NCBI GenBank assembly: GCA_020638465.1
Contig: JACKIM010000001.1
Coordinates: forward strand, 1,579,501 to 1,643,500
Direction: 5' to 3'
Origin: Geminicoccaceae bacterium
GTDB lineage: Bacteria; Pseudomonadota; Alphaproteobacteria; Geminicoccales; Geminicoccaceae
Length of the DNA: 64,000 nucleotides
The notes under the pieces were generated by a model. The model did not search any database and was not told the origin of the DNA. It worked only from the letters and a program-made list of their open reading frames with translations. Shown piece after piece: positions 31,190 to 39,014 of the stretch; position 1 is the stretch's first letter; every line of letters starts with the position of its first letter. A program made the position numbers and the translations under genes.

Positions 31190-32925
31190 GTAACCGGTGC
31201 AAAAGTCCGGGCGATCAGACCTTGGCGGCGGTGACGAGCTGGGCGAGTGGTGGGATTTCTGTCGTGTATGGTACGGCGAGTCGGTGGCCGAGGAGCTGGA
31301 AGAAGGAGACGTCGAGTTTCTGGCAGGTTTTCATGCAGCCGAGCAGGGTATCGCGTGCCTGACGGCCGGCATCGGACCAGGTGCCGCCGGAGATCTTGCG
31401 TTTGGTGACGTGGCAGCGGATGTCGTTTTCCGAGCCGTTGGTGTGCAGGGGGATTTCGGGTCGGTCGAGGACCAGGAGGAGTTCCGGTTTGCGGGCATGC
31501 AGGCGTGCGAGCAGGCGATCGAGGGTGGCGAAACCGGTCTTGCGCTTGAAGATGCGGTCGAAGCGGGCACGGAGCTGGGCAGCTCGCGACCTTTGCGGGG
31601 CTTGTTTGTAAGCCTTGAGATCGGCGTAGAACCACCAGACGAGCTGGCGGAGGAGATCGATGGCACGTCTTTGGCTTTCATTGAAGCCGACGAGCTTGTG
31701 GATCAGGCGCTCGGCATGAACCCAACAGAGTGCATGTTGGCCGACGCGGAACTGTCCGGCGCCATCGGAGACGATGACGGTATCGTTCAGCAGACCGTGG
31801 TGGTGGATGCTGCCCCACAGTGCGGCCTCGGTGGCGATTTTGACCGGGTCGGGGTGAACATCGAGTTGATCGATACCGAGTTCGCCCAGATGGGCCGAGA
31901 AGGCGCCGCGATCGGCGAATGTCCTGGTGTCATGCGCCTCCAGCCGGGCGATCACGGAGCCCGCCAGCGCATGTTTGCGCATGTAGCTGAAGGCGTCGTC
32001 ATTGAGGACATAACCGCCATGACCGGCGCGCAGCAGTTCGAGAAAATTCACCCGGCTCTTGGAAAACGTCGTCGCGAAGTGGGTGAAGCGGTCATCGCCG
32101 ATCTGGGTGGTGAAGCCGTTTTTGGCGCCATGCCGGGCGCCGGTGTCATCGACGGTGATCCATTTCGCGCTCTCGAGACCGGCGCGGAACAGCTCCGTGG
32201 CCTCGTCATGCAAATCGCCTGGATCATTGTTCAACAGCCGGATGACCTGGCACTTGGAAATGACGATGCCGATCTCGTTCAGCATCGCCGTCAAGCGTTC
32301 CGTCGTGACCTGGCCCTGGACGTGCTGCAGAATGATGAACCGCACCAGTTCAGGCCCGAAATGCCCGCACAAGCCCTGGGGCAACGGCGCTGTCACCGTT
32401 CGCCCGTCCGGCGTCATCCAGCGCTCCCGGCGATAGCGGATCACCCGGCTCTCCAGCCGCAGATCCTGCACGACAAAATCCTCATACCCCTTGAACCGCG
32501 AGCCGGGCGGCGCCTCAACCCCGAGCTTCTGCTCCTCGCTCACCACAGGAACCCGCCGGCTGGCCTTCGACGAACCACCCCGCTTGCCCTTGCCGCCTCG
32601 CTTGCCTGTGGCCGTCGATGTTCCGGCCTTCGCTGCCATCCCCGACGGTTTGATCTTCGGCCGCCCTTTCAGCCCCTTGAGCCGGGCAATCTCATCCCGC
32701 AATGCTGCATTCTCCGCCTCCAGCAAAGCGACGCGCTCCAGCAGCGCCGCAACCAAATCGCGGAGATCATCAAGGCCGAGTGTGGCGAGGTTGGTGGCAT
32801 TGGGCTTGGACATAACAAACTTGAATCACGTCCCATCGCTCTTGGGAATCGAGAACATATTCTTATTCCATGCGCGCAGATCAAGCCTCAAAAATCCAGT
32901 CCGCCCGGACTTTTGCACCGGTTAC
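31190..32925 (-). mobile_element. IS66-family element, copy 2
   Basis: 1736 bp with the same 24-bp ends as copy 1. Flanked by the 9-bp duplication CGTTGCGAA (31181-31189 and 32926-32934), one more than the 8 bp of copy 1. Inserted near the 3' end of the relaxase gene. A single base difference from copy 1 was noticed. Confidence 0.95.
31215..32813 (-). CDS. tnpC: IS66-family transposase (copy 2)
   Basis: 532 residues, same as copy 1 except Arg for Gln in RYRRERWMTPDG. Leucine-zipper N-terminus, DDE residues in WITVDDTGARHG, VSDGAGQFRVG and TNGSENDIRC all present. Intact. Confidence 0.95.
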   Translation of the reverse strand: MSKPNATNLATLGLDDLRDLVAALLERVALLEAENAALRDEIARLKGLKGRPKIKPSGMAAKAGTSTATGKRGGKGKRGGSSKASRRVPVVSEEQKLGVEAPPGSRFKGYEDFVVQDLRLESRVIRYRRERWMTPDGRTVTAPLPQGLCGHFGPELVRFIILQHVQGQVTTERLTAMLNEIGIVISKCQVIRLLNNDPGDLHDEATELFRAGLESAKWITVDDTGARHGAKNGFTTQIGDDRFTHFATTFSKSRVNFLELLRAGHGGYVLNDDAFSYMRKHALAGSVIARLEAHDTRTFADRGAFSAHLGELGIDQLDVHPDPVKIATEAALWGSIHHHGLLNDTVIVSDGAGQFRVGQHALCWVHAERLIHKLVGFNESQRRAIDLLRQLVWWFYADLKAYKQAPQRSRAAQLRARFDRIFKRKTGFATLDRLLARLHARKPELLLVLDRPEIPLHTNGSENDIRCHVTKRKISGGTWSDAGRQARDTLLGCMKTCQKLDVSFFQLLGHRLAVPYTTEIPPLAQLVTAAKV

Positions 32926-33031
32926 CGTTGCGAAGGCCTCGCGCTGGAAAGTAGGGAGAGCGGTTACGCTCGACGCACGCGGCCGATTCATTGACAGGAC
33001 CAAGGGGGTTGAGCTGTGAATATCCAACCCA

Positions 33032-33101
33032 TTCGTGGTTTCAGATACGCCACTTCTGTTCGTGGTTTTAGGAACACGGGATGGCCGGTTCGTGGTTTCA
33101 G
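33032..33101 (+). repeat. Three iteron-like repeats TTCGTGGTTTYAG
   Basis: Copies at 33032-33044, 33059-33071 and 33089-33101, spaced 27 and 30 bases, each followed by RxxAAC or RTACG-like bases (GGAAC after copies 2 and 3). They lie in the 210-base gap after the relaxase gene. Direct repeats of this kind bind plasmid replication initiators (Rep), but no rep gene remains next to them. Confidence 0.55.
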
Positions 33102-33231
33102 GAACGTTTATAGGTGCACGGCCCTTATCTTGCCCGGCCTCCCATCCGGGCAGGCGATAATGGGACCGCCAGCATCGCCCCGACCAGCCGAACGGGGCCG
33201 TGCTGCAAAGGGTCGCCTTGTTGCTGGTGTG

Positions 33232-34101
33232 CTATGCTGAGTGGATTTCTATGACCTCAACCCCAAGGCTGTTTTGTAAGGAGCGCAGGCTATTGGGGAA
33301 ATCTCGTCCCACCACCAAAACAGCATCGGTTGAATACCGTGCGCCCTTGAAGCCGCGCTCGGCCTCCATGACGGCGCGATACTTGACGCACTGGAACAGT
33401 CCGCGTGTTAGGTCGACATCGTTGGAAATCTTCGATTTGACCTCCACAGCGACAAGCCTCTTGGCTACGGCGAACAACACGTCAATCTTATCGCCTGAGG
33501 GCAGAGGGGCCTCTTTCGTAGCATGCGCATTGCCGGGCAGGCCAACGATACTGGGGTGCCCCGCTATATACTCCTTGAGGGCACGATGCTCCTCGCCCTC
33601 GCCGCCACCCCCGCTCTTTCCGGTCTTGGCCTTCTCGACAATGTCGGAAGCGCCACCCGAGGCGGGGGCGAGGTCGCAGGCTTCGAGAACATCGCACCAG
33701 TAGGGATAGGCATAGACTTCGTGCCAATATGCATCAAGATACGCTCGCTTGTCAGCAAGCGAGAGGTTCTGATACGCCCTCATCCTCTCAGCAAGAAACC
33801 CCTCGAAGCCCGCTCCCGGAAGCCGACGCTGCTGATTTATTACCAGCGATTGGATGTGAGGTATTTTGCCCCCATCCCACTCTCGTTTGCGGGAAAGTCT
33901 CTGCAGAGTAGTGCCCACGCAGCCCAAGACATAATTCAGGTTGCGCGGATTAGGCATCCCTAGTTCACCGGCCAATGCCTCGTAAAATATCGGCTTACGG
34001 GAAGCGGCTTGCCGCACGAGTATGGGTAGCGCCGCCTTTGCGCGCGTCTGGTAGAGTTTGTCGCCAAACATATCTTGGCTTTGCGATGCCGTCTCTGCCA
34101 C
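33232..34101 (-). CDS. PD-(D/E)XK nuclease-like protein
   Basis: 289 residues, GTG start at 34101. The N-terminal 110 residues include a winged-helix-like part (FYEALAGELGMPNPRNLNYVL, GCVGTTLQRLS). After a Gly-rich linker (GKSGGGGEGEE) comes EEHRALKEYIAGHPSIVG, SGDKIDVLF and LVAVEVKSKIS: Glu, Asp and E-x-K of the PD-(D/E)XK fold. This looks like a restriction or defence nuclease with DNA-recognition head, in a plasmid-derived block; no methylase is present. Function beyond fold is inference. Confidence 0.65.
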   Translation of the reverse strand: MAETASQSQDMFGDKLYQTRAKAALPILVRQAASRKPIFYEALAGELGMPNPRNLNYVLGCVGTTLQRLSRKREWDGGKIPHIQSLVINQQRRLPGAGFEGFLAERMRAYQNLSLADKRAYLDAYWHEVYAYPYWCDVLEACDLAPASGGASDIVEKAKTGKSGGGGEGEEHRALKEYIAGHPSIVGLPGNAHATKEAPLPSGDKIDVLFAVAKRLVAVEVKSKISNDVDLTRGLFQCVKYRAVMEAERGFKGARYSTDAVLVVGRDFPNSLRSLQNSLGVEVIEIHSA

Positions 34102-34225
34102 TTATGTTCCCCCTATTGGGTTTAGGGCCTTTGCCAGACTGCAACGGCTCCTGAGGCTGGCAAAACTCATCGACTAAGCCTGTCGGTTTTCTCGCTCTTG
34201 GATGATAATCTTGGTGTCGGCCAGC

Positions 34226-34633
34226 TCATAGAACGCGGATAACCTCGTCTCCTGCTTCTTCGAAGCGGACCAACTCCCGGCGGCCATCCGGCCACTGCTT
34301 GATTTGAAGCCCTTCGGGCGTGTCATCGTGGCCGTAGTAGATCGGAAAACCGGCTGCCAAATGCTCCCTTGCGGCGCTGTCATCGCCCTCAAGGGTTCCC
34401 AGTAGGAGTTCGAGAATAATCCAGGCATTTGGATCTTCTTCACCCCTATGTTTTGCAAGGCGTGCGCGGGCCTTCTTCGCTACAGCAATGACGCTGGCGA
34501 TGTACTCCGGGTCATAACCGCCATCTTCCATGGCGGTCTCAAGAAAGCGGGTAATGTCTTCCACGGACTTCAGATGATCGGCGCTCTCGTTGCCGGTCAG
34601 TGGACGCTTCACAGTCTCAAGCTCCCTTCTCAT
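34226..34633 (-). CDS. HigA-like antitoxin fused to a short C-terminal domain
   Basis: 135 residues from ATG 34633. The first half has DITRFLETAMEDGGYDPEYI, ASVIAVAKKARA, as in addiction-module antidote (HigA2-type) proteins, but the helix-turn-helix that should follow is replaced by a helical stretch and then by HLAAGFPIYYGHDDTPEG and DGRRELVRFEEAG, a small domain known from other alphaproteobacterial orphan proteins. The start overlaps the stop of the next antitoxin fragment by 17 bases. It may be a hybrid from recombination. Confidence 0.5.
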   Translation of the reverse strand: MRRELETVKRPLTGNESADHLKSVEDITRFLETAMEDGGYDPEYIASVIAVAKKARARLAKHRGEEDPNAWIILELLLGTLEGDDSAAREHLAAGFPIYYGHDDTPEGLQIKQWPDGRRELVRFEEAGDEVIRVL

Positions 34634-34814
34634 CTGGATCGCGCACCTTCGCGAGGCGCTCGCGGGCACGGGCGACATCGTGACGAGCGGATTCCAGTGC
34701 CGCCGGGTCATTTTCTTCGGCCGCGGCGATGAGATATTCCTCAATTGCCACCTCGCTGGTCAGATAGTCCACTGGATCGAAGCGTCTTAGCTTTATGTCG
34801 TCGTGGTCAATCAT
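34617..34814 (-). CDS. Addiction-module antidote protein, short form
   Basis: 65 residues from ATG 34814. LRRFDPVDYLTSEVAIEEYL, IAAAEENDPAALESARHDVA is the typical beginning of HigA-type antidote proteins that normally continue into a helix-turn-helix (MSEIA... region). Here it stops shortly after ARARERLAKV, so the DNA-binding part is lost. The HigB-like toxin that should precede it is not visible; 140 bases upstream are without clear gene. Confidence 0.55.
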   Translation of the reverse strand: MIDHDDIKLRRFDPVDYLTSEVAIEEYLIAAAEENDPAALESARHDVARARERLAKVRDPDEKGA

Positions 34815-34954
34815 ATGTGTCACTATATCTCGGGCCAGCGTTCGTTGGCGTCCCGCCGCGAAAGTCACTGACGGCAACCTTCTCGCGGGCTTTAACCAAA
34901 ACGCGATACCCGAGACGGTCAAGACGATATTTGCTGTACACGCCGACGCCCTTC

Positions 34955-35246
34955 CTACTCATCGAACAGGTCCGAATGGGTGCCTGTTCGGGCGAGGTGA
35001 AGCTCGTCGCCCACTACCCTATAGATCAGCAGCCAACCTATAGATCAGCAGCCAATCAGGCCCAATGTGGGCGTCACGATAACCTGACCAATCCCCTTTC
35101 AGAGCATGGTCACGGTAGCGTTCCGGCAGCGTCGCGCCCTCGATTAGCAGCAGCAGGAGTGCCCGGAGCTTGCCCATGTCCTTGCCGCATTTCTCGGCAC
35201 GCTTCACATCGCGCTTGAAGGCCCCGGAGCGAACGGGTGTTAGCAC
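34955..35246 (-). pseudogene. yafQ: YafQ-type mRNA interferase toxin, frameshifted
   Basis: The gene starts at GTG 35246 and reads FKRDVKRAEKCGKDMGKLRA, LPERYRDHALKGDWSGYRDA, HIGPDWLLIYR, clear YafQ sequence, then stops at 35019 after LAADL. A 19-bp tandem duplication at 35018-35055 causes this. Taking one copy out restores VVGDELHLARTGTHSDLFDE, stop at 34955-34957, which includes the catalytic His of GTHSDLF. The toxin is therefore dead. Its DinJ/RelB antitoxin, usually just upstream, is cut off by IS630 copy 2. Confidence 0.85.
35018..35055. repeat. 19-bp perfect tandem duplication
   Basis: CCTATAGATCAGCAGCCAA occurs twice head-to-tail (35018-35036 and 35037-35055). Nineteen is not a multiple of three, so the YafQ frame is broken. 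Confidence 0.95.
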
Positions 35247-35255
35247 GTCAGACGC

Positions 35256-36344
35256 CTAGTGGATTGAATCCAACATTTGGAACCCTCGATTTCTTGCAGC
35301 GATGATTTCGTCCGGGTTTGCCCTCCAGATGAATGGCTTTGCTTCGGTTTGATTGTGCTCGCTGATGAAACGGGTGATGGCGTCCTCAAGTTCGGTGACG
35401 GAACGGAAGACACCGTGCTTGAGCCGGCGTCGCGTCAGCTTGGCAAAGAAACCCTCGACCGCGTTGAGCCAGGAGGCAGATGTCGGTGTGAAATGAAAGG
35501 TCCAGCTCCAGCGTTTGTGGCGCGCAAGCCACGACATGACTTCGGGGGTCTTATGCGATGAGACGTTGTCCAGAACCACATGAATTTCCTGCCCTTTGGG
35601 AACGCTCTTTTCGATCCCGGCAAGAAAGGCGATGAAGTCCTGATGCCGGTGGCGCTGCATGGTCTGGCCCGTGACCTCGCCGGTCAGCACGTTCAGGGCG
35701 GCAAACAGCGTGGTTGTGCCGTTGCGTTTATAGTCATGGGTCATGGTCTGCGCGCGACCCTTCTTCAGCGGCAGCCCGGGCTGGGTGCGGTCAAGCGCCT
35801 GAATTTGCGTCTTTTCATCGACCGCCAGCACAACCGCATGAGTGGGCGGGGCAACATAGAGGCCGACGACATCGTTCAGCTTCTTCGCGAATTCAGGGTC
35901 GCGCGACAGTTTGAACTGCCGCCAGCGATGCGGGCTGAGGCCATGTTCCTTCCAGATCATCCGCACCGTCGAGGCCGCCAGCCCCACCTTTGCCGCCATC
36001 GCGCGCAACGTCCAGTGCGTGGCCGCGTGAGGTGGCGGTTCCTGCGTCAGCTGGATCACCTCCGCCACCTTGCCGGCATCGGTTTTGGGCGTCCCCGGCG
36101 GGCGGGTCTTCTCACGCAGCAGACCATCAACGCCCTCGGCCTGAAACCGCGCCTGCCAGCGCCAGACGGTTTTCTTCGATGTGCCGCTGGCCGCGCAGAT
36201 CGCCGTCGTTCCCAGCCCGTCGGCACTCAGAAGAACGATCCGGCACCGCCAGACATGACGCTGCGGTGTCGAAGGATGAGACACGATCCCCTCAAGCCGT
36301 TTGCGGGCTTCGGGAGTAAGCTGAAGGAGGGGGTGTTTGCGCAT
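35256..36344 (-). CDS. IS630-family transposase (copy 2)
   Basis: 362 residues, identical in sequence to the copy at 29363-30451, with the same helix-turn-helix and DDE residues. The stop TAG again uses the TA duplication. Intact. Confidence 0.95.
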   Translation of the reverse strand: MRKHPLLQLTPEARKRLEGIVSHPSTPQRHVWRCRIVLLSADGLGTTAICAASGTSKKTVWRWQARFQAEGVDGLLREKTRPPGTPKTDAGKVAEVIQLTQEPPPHAATHWTLRAMAAKVGLAASTVRMIWKEHGLSPHRWRQFKLSRDPEFAKKLNDVVGLYVAPPTHAVVLAVDEKTQIQALDRTQPGLPLKKGRAQTMTHDYKRNGTTTLFAALNVLTGEVTGQTMQRHRHQDFIAFLAGIEKSVPKGQEIHVVLDNVSSHKTPEVMSWLARHKRWSWTFHFTPTSASWLNAVEGFFAKLTRRRLKHGVFRSVTELEDAITRFISEHNQTEAKPFIWRANPDEIIAARNRGFQMLDSIH

Positions 36345-36389
36345 GACTACACATAGCCCAAAAGGAGGTAAATGTCTCGCTCAATCCAC
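35259..36389 (-). mobile_element. IS630-family element, copy 2
   Basis: 1131 bp, flanked by TA (35257-35258 and 36390-36391) in a CTAG context. Same orientation as copy 1. To its left the YafQ-type toxin start lies 11 bases away; to its right are chromosomal genes. Confidence 0.93.
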
Positions 36390-36428
36390 TAGCAGCGAAG
36401 TCCGCAAGCTGCGAGTGCCCTGCCGGGG

Positions 36429-36463
36429 GAAAAGCAACGGGCGGGGATTGTCGCCTCCCGCCC
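36429..36463 (-). terminator. Probable terminator of the secreted phosphoesterase-like gene
   Basis: On the minus strand GGGCGGG (36457-36463) pairs CCCGCCC (36439-36445), followed by TTGCTTTTCC. It lies 33 bases beyond the stop of the gene at 36496. Confidence 0.55.
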
Positions 36464-36495
36464 GCCAGTGCGGATCCAGGTCCGGAGCCGTCAGC

Positions 36496-37464
36496 CTATT
36501 TTACCAGTGCCGGGTTCATGATCGGCCGGAACCCGAATACTTCGGGCGAATCCGTGTCGACGTCGATCTGCACCCCGTGCATGTCGCTCTCTCCGAAGAC
36601 TTCGAGACCGATCAGGTTGGGTGCGGTATTCTTGAAGGGGCGGTCGATCCTGTAAATGTGGCTGTCGCCATAGACCAGCAGTACCGGCTTGCCGAATGCT
36701 GCCGCACGTTTCGCGAGTTTTTCGCCGAAATCCTTGAAACCGGAGTGCCGCAGGAAACCTTCCTTGCCGAACTCGTTGAAATCGAACTCGAACATGTCGG
36801 CCTGCATCGCGAGCACGACGGCCCGCGCATTCGTCGCGACGGCCTTGTCGAAGCTGTCCTCAAGCCAGGCGATGTTCGCTTCGTTGCGCCCGAAGAACTC
36901 GTTGACGGCAGCCGGGTCGCGAATTTCGAAGTTATTGTTCGATCCGACGACATGGGTCGTCATGATCATCACGCCCTTCATGTCGAAGCGGGCATTTTCC
37001 GGATAACCGGAGTACCTGTCGGCCATCACCACGGCCTGGCTCTCGACCTCGATGGGCTTCGCGCCGAGGCTGGTCGACGGATCGGCAAAATATGTCTGGC
37101 GAACGAAAGCCAGGCGTTCGAGAGGGTCCATGCTGCCTGCGGCCTTGCGATAGCAGTCGGTCCACTCGTTGTCGCCGGGCGTGTAGATCAGCGCGCTGCC
37201 GAAGCTGTTGAAAAAGCCCAGTTGCTCCGTCAGCCACTGGTCGCTGCATTCGCCCGAGCCCGACTTGGTGTCGCCGATATGGATCGTGAAGGCCGGCTCG
37301 CGCTTGTTGATCTCGGCAATGAGCGATTCGTATTTTGGGTAGACATCAGCCTTCTTGCCATAGGGCATGTCGCCGATGGCGACAAAGCTGAACGTTTCGG
37401 CGAAGGCCGGAGGGGCCATGCCGATGCATGCGGCGAGGCAGGCCGCTGTGACGATACGGGTCAT
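36496..37464 (-). CDS. Secreted metallophosphoesterase-like protein
   Basis: 322 residues from ATG 37464. Signal peptide (TRIVTAACLAACIGMAPPAFA-E, cleavage about 22/23). Calcineurin-like features: FVAIGDMPYG (Asp), IHIGDTKSGSG (Gly-Asp), YTPGDNEWTDC (Gly-Asn/Asp) and YGDSHIYRID (His). The family is a putative periplasmic phosphoesterase of unknown substrate. Divergent from the MDR reductase gene 130 bases away. Confidence 0.78.
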   Translation of the reverse strand: MTRIVTAACLAACIGMAPPAFAETFSFVAIGDMPYGKKADVYPKYESLIAEINKREPAFTIHIGDTKSGSGECSDQWLTEQLGFFNSFGSALIYTPGDNEWTDCYRKAAGSMDPLERLAFVRQTYFADPSTSLGAKPIEVESQAVVMADRYSGYPENARFDMKGVMIMTTHVVGSNNNFEIRDPAAVNEFFGRNEANIAWLEDSFDKAVATNARAVVLAMQADMFEFDFNEFGKEGFLRHSGFKDFGEKLAKRAAAFGKPVLLVYGDSHIYRIDRPFKNTAPNLIGLEVFGESDMHGVQIDVDTDSPEVFGFRPIMNPALVK

Positions 37465-37594
37465 GATTGCGTTTCCTGACAGTTGACTGCACGGGGTAGC
37501 CCCTACAACGGGTCGATGACAACCGCATGATCTTCGATCTAGATTGCCGCTCGGACCCGCGCGACGCACAGCTTGTTCATCGAGGGAGGAGTGC

Positions 37595-38611
37595 ATGAAG
37601 CGTATCCGGCAATGGCGGTTGAAATCCCATCCGCAAGGCATGCCCGTACCCGATGACTGGGAGCTTTGCGAGGTGGAGGCGCCGGTGCTGCGGCCCGGAA
37701 CCGTTCGCGCGCGTGCGCTCCTGCATGATGTTGCGCCCTACATGCGCGGGCGGATCAGCGGCAGGGCAAATTATGCCGCGGGTGTGGCTCCGGGCGATGT
37801 CATGGTCGGCGGCGCGATCGCGGTGGTGGAGGAAAGCACGCTCGACGGGTTTCGTCCGGGTGATCTGATCGTCAGCGATTTCGGTTTCGGCTGGCAGGAA
37901 CAGGCCGTGCTGGCACCTGCTGACTTCCGCCGCGTGGACCTTGGGATAGGCCCCATCGAATGCTGGCTGGACGTGCTCGGGCTCAACGGCGTCACCGCCT
38001 ATTTCGGCCTGCTTCACCGGGGGGAGATGAAGGCCGGCGATCGTGTCGTGGTTTCGGCGGCTGCCGGATCGGTGGGGCAACTGGTCGGCCAGATCGCGGC
38101 CCTGGCCGGGGGTACTCCCGTCGCCCTGACCAGCACCGGGCGAAAGCTGGCGTTCTGTCGCGAGATCGGCTTTGCCGACGGTATCGCCTATCGTGAGGTG
38201 GGGAATGTCGCGGACGCCCTGAAGGAACTGTGCCCGAATGGCGTCGATGTCTTTTTCGATAACAGTGCCGGGCCGTTGCACGATGCGGTGATGAGGAATC
38301 TTGCCTTCGGGGCGAGGATCGTCATCTGTGGACAGGTCAGCCTGGCCGGGCGCTTCGAGGAACCCGACACGGGCGAACGGTTCCTGCGCCAGATCATGAT
38401 TGCCCGTGCAAATGTGTGTGGATTTCTCGCCATCGACTATGCCGACCGCTACGATGAGGCGCGACGGCGGCTGGGGCAATGGTTGTCCGAGGGCAGGATC
38501 CGCACTCGGTATGATATTGTCGACGGGTTTGAAAAGCTTCCCCAGGCGTTGATCGGCCTGTTTCACAGCGACAATGTCGGGAAACGTCTGGTCAGAACGG
38601 GTGATTTATGA
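37595..38611 (+). CDS. NADP-dependent zinc-independent MDR reductase (curcumin reductase-like)
   Basis: 338 residues. GGGAGGA precedes ATG 37595. IRQWRLKSHPQGMPV, RGRISGRANYAAGV, GLNGVTAYFGLLHRGEMKAG and SAAAGSVGQLVGQIA mark the leukotriene B4 dehydrogenase/CurA group, which reduces enone double bonds with NADPH; no zinc ligands. CGQVSLAGRFEEPD and FLAIDYADRYDEA fit the C-terminal part. Overlaps the DUF2237 gene by ATGA. Confidence 0.9.
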   Translation: MKRIRQWRLKSHPQGMPVPDDWELCEVEAPVLRPGTVRARALLHDVAPYMRGRISGRANYAAGVAPGDVMVGGAIAVVEESTLDGFRPGDLIVSDFGFGWQEQAVLAPADFRRVDLGIGPIECWLDVLGLNGVTAYFGLLHRGEMKAGDRVVVSAAAGSVGQLVGQIAALAGGTPVALTSTGRKLAFCREIGFADGIAYREVGNVADALKELCPNGVDVFFDNSAGPLHDAVMRNLAFGARIVICGQVSLAGRFEEPDTGERFLRQIMIARANVCGFLAIDYADRYDEARRRLGQWLSEGRIRTRYDIVDGFEKLPQALIGLFHSDNVGKRLVRTGDL

Positions 38612-38979
38612 CTGAAGCAAGAAATGTGCTGGGTGAAGAACTCCGATCCTGTTCTGATCGTCCCCTGACGGGATTCTACCGCGACGGGTGCTGCAATACG
38701 GGGGAGGAAGATGTCGGCTCGCATACGGTCTGCGTCGTCATGACGACCGAATTCCTTGAATACAGCCGCTCGGTAGGCAATGACCTGTCGACACCGATGC
38801 CAGCCTTTGGCTTTCCCGGCCTGAAGGAAGGTGACAGGTGGTGCCTGTGCGCACCAAGGTGGCAACAGGCGTTGCAGGCCGGTTCCGCCCCGCGGGTCGT
38901 GCTCACCAGCACCCACGAGGGCGCGCTCGACCATTGCCAGCTCAAGGACCTGAAGGCGCATGCGATCGATCTGAGCTGA
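38608..38979 (+). CDS. DUF2237 family protein
   Basis: 123 residues. RNVLGEELRSCSDRPLTGFY, DGCCNTGEEDVGSHTVCVVM, TEFLEYSRSVGNDLSTP and GLKEGDRWCLCAPRWQQAL are the standard DUF2237 blocks with several conserved Cys. Function unknown. Coupled to the MDR reductase by ATGA. Confidence 0.92.
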   Translation: MTEARNVLGEELRSCSDRPLTGFYRDGCCNTGEEDVGSHTVCVVMTTEFLEYSRSVGNDLSTPMPAFGFPGLKEGDRWCLCAPRWQQALQAGSAPRVVLTSTHEGALDHCQLKDLKAHAIDLS

Positions 38980-39014
38980 GTGCCGGGTGGCGCCCGAGGC
39001 GGATTTCCGATCCG

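Larger units (their letters stand above)
30499..33019 (+). pseudogene. Relaxase C-terminal (LPD7-domain) gene, split by IS66
   Basis: The frame enters from the IS630 end without its own start: LPNWNTWLMQQAEAGSADAL, a motif of TraI/MobA-type conjugative relaxases, then a LPD7-like domain (GLVLDRANHVKAERATAGAAL, SLAVERFEGQALDAQG, VDVTFTDPAMEALREGF). It continues to RIVAK at 31190, where IS66 copy 2 begins. Removing the element and one 9-bp duplicate restores the frame ASRWKVGRAVTLDARGRF up to TGA 33017-33019. The N-terminal relaxase domain is missing, so no mobilisation activity is expected. Confidence 0.72.
29364..36391. mobile_element. IS630-bounded block with plasmid-like cargo
   Basis: Two same-orientation IS630 copies enclose 4.76 kb (30499-35256). 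Each copy has the TA duplication. The outer flanks read AAAGC-TA and TA-GCAGC, so the whole 7-kb block could have entered one CTAG target. Inside: relaxase C-terminus broken by IS66, iteron-like repeats, PD-(D/E)XK protein, antitoxin pieces and a damaged YafQ-type toxin. Origin by compound transposition or by plasmid integration through IS630 cannot be told apart here. Confidence 0.6.

Noticed and set aside
34174..34458. 94-codon minus frame overlapping the antitoxin-like fusion
   Set aside because: It lies in another frame inside the better supported gene and has no domain; Met/Ser/Lys composition looks random.
34815..34950. Possible HigB-type toxin end upstream of the short antidote gene
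   Set aside because: A minus-strand frame reads about 40 residues but lacks the toxin's conserved strands and has no start.
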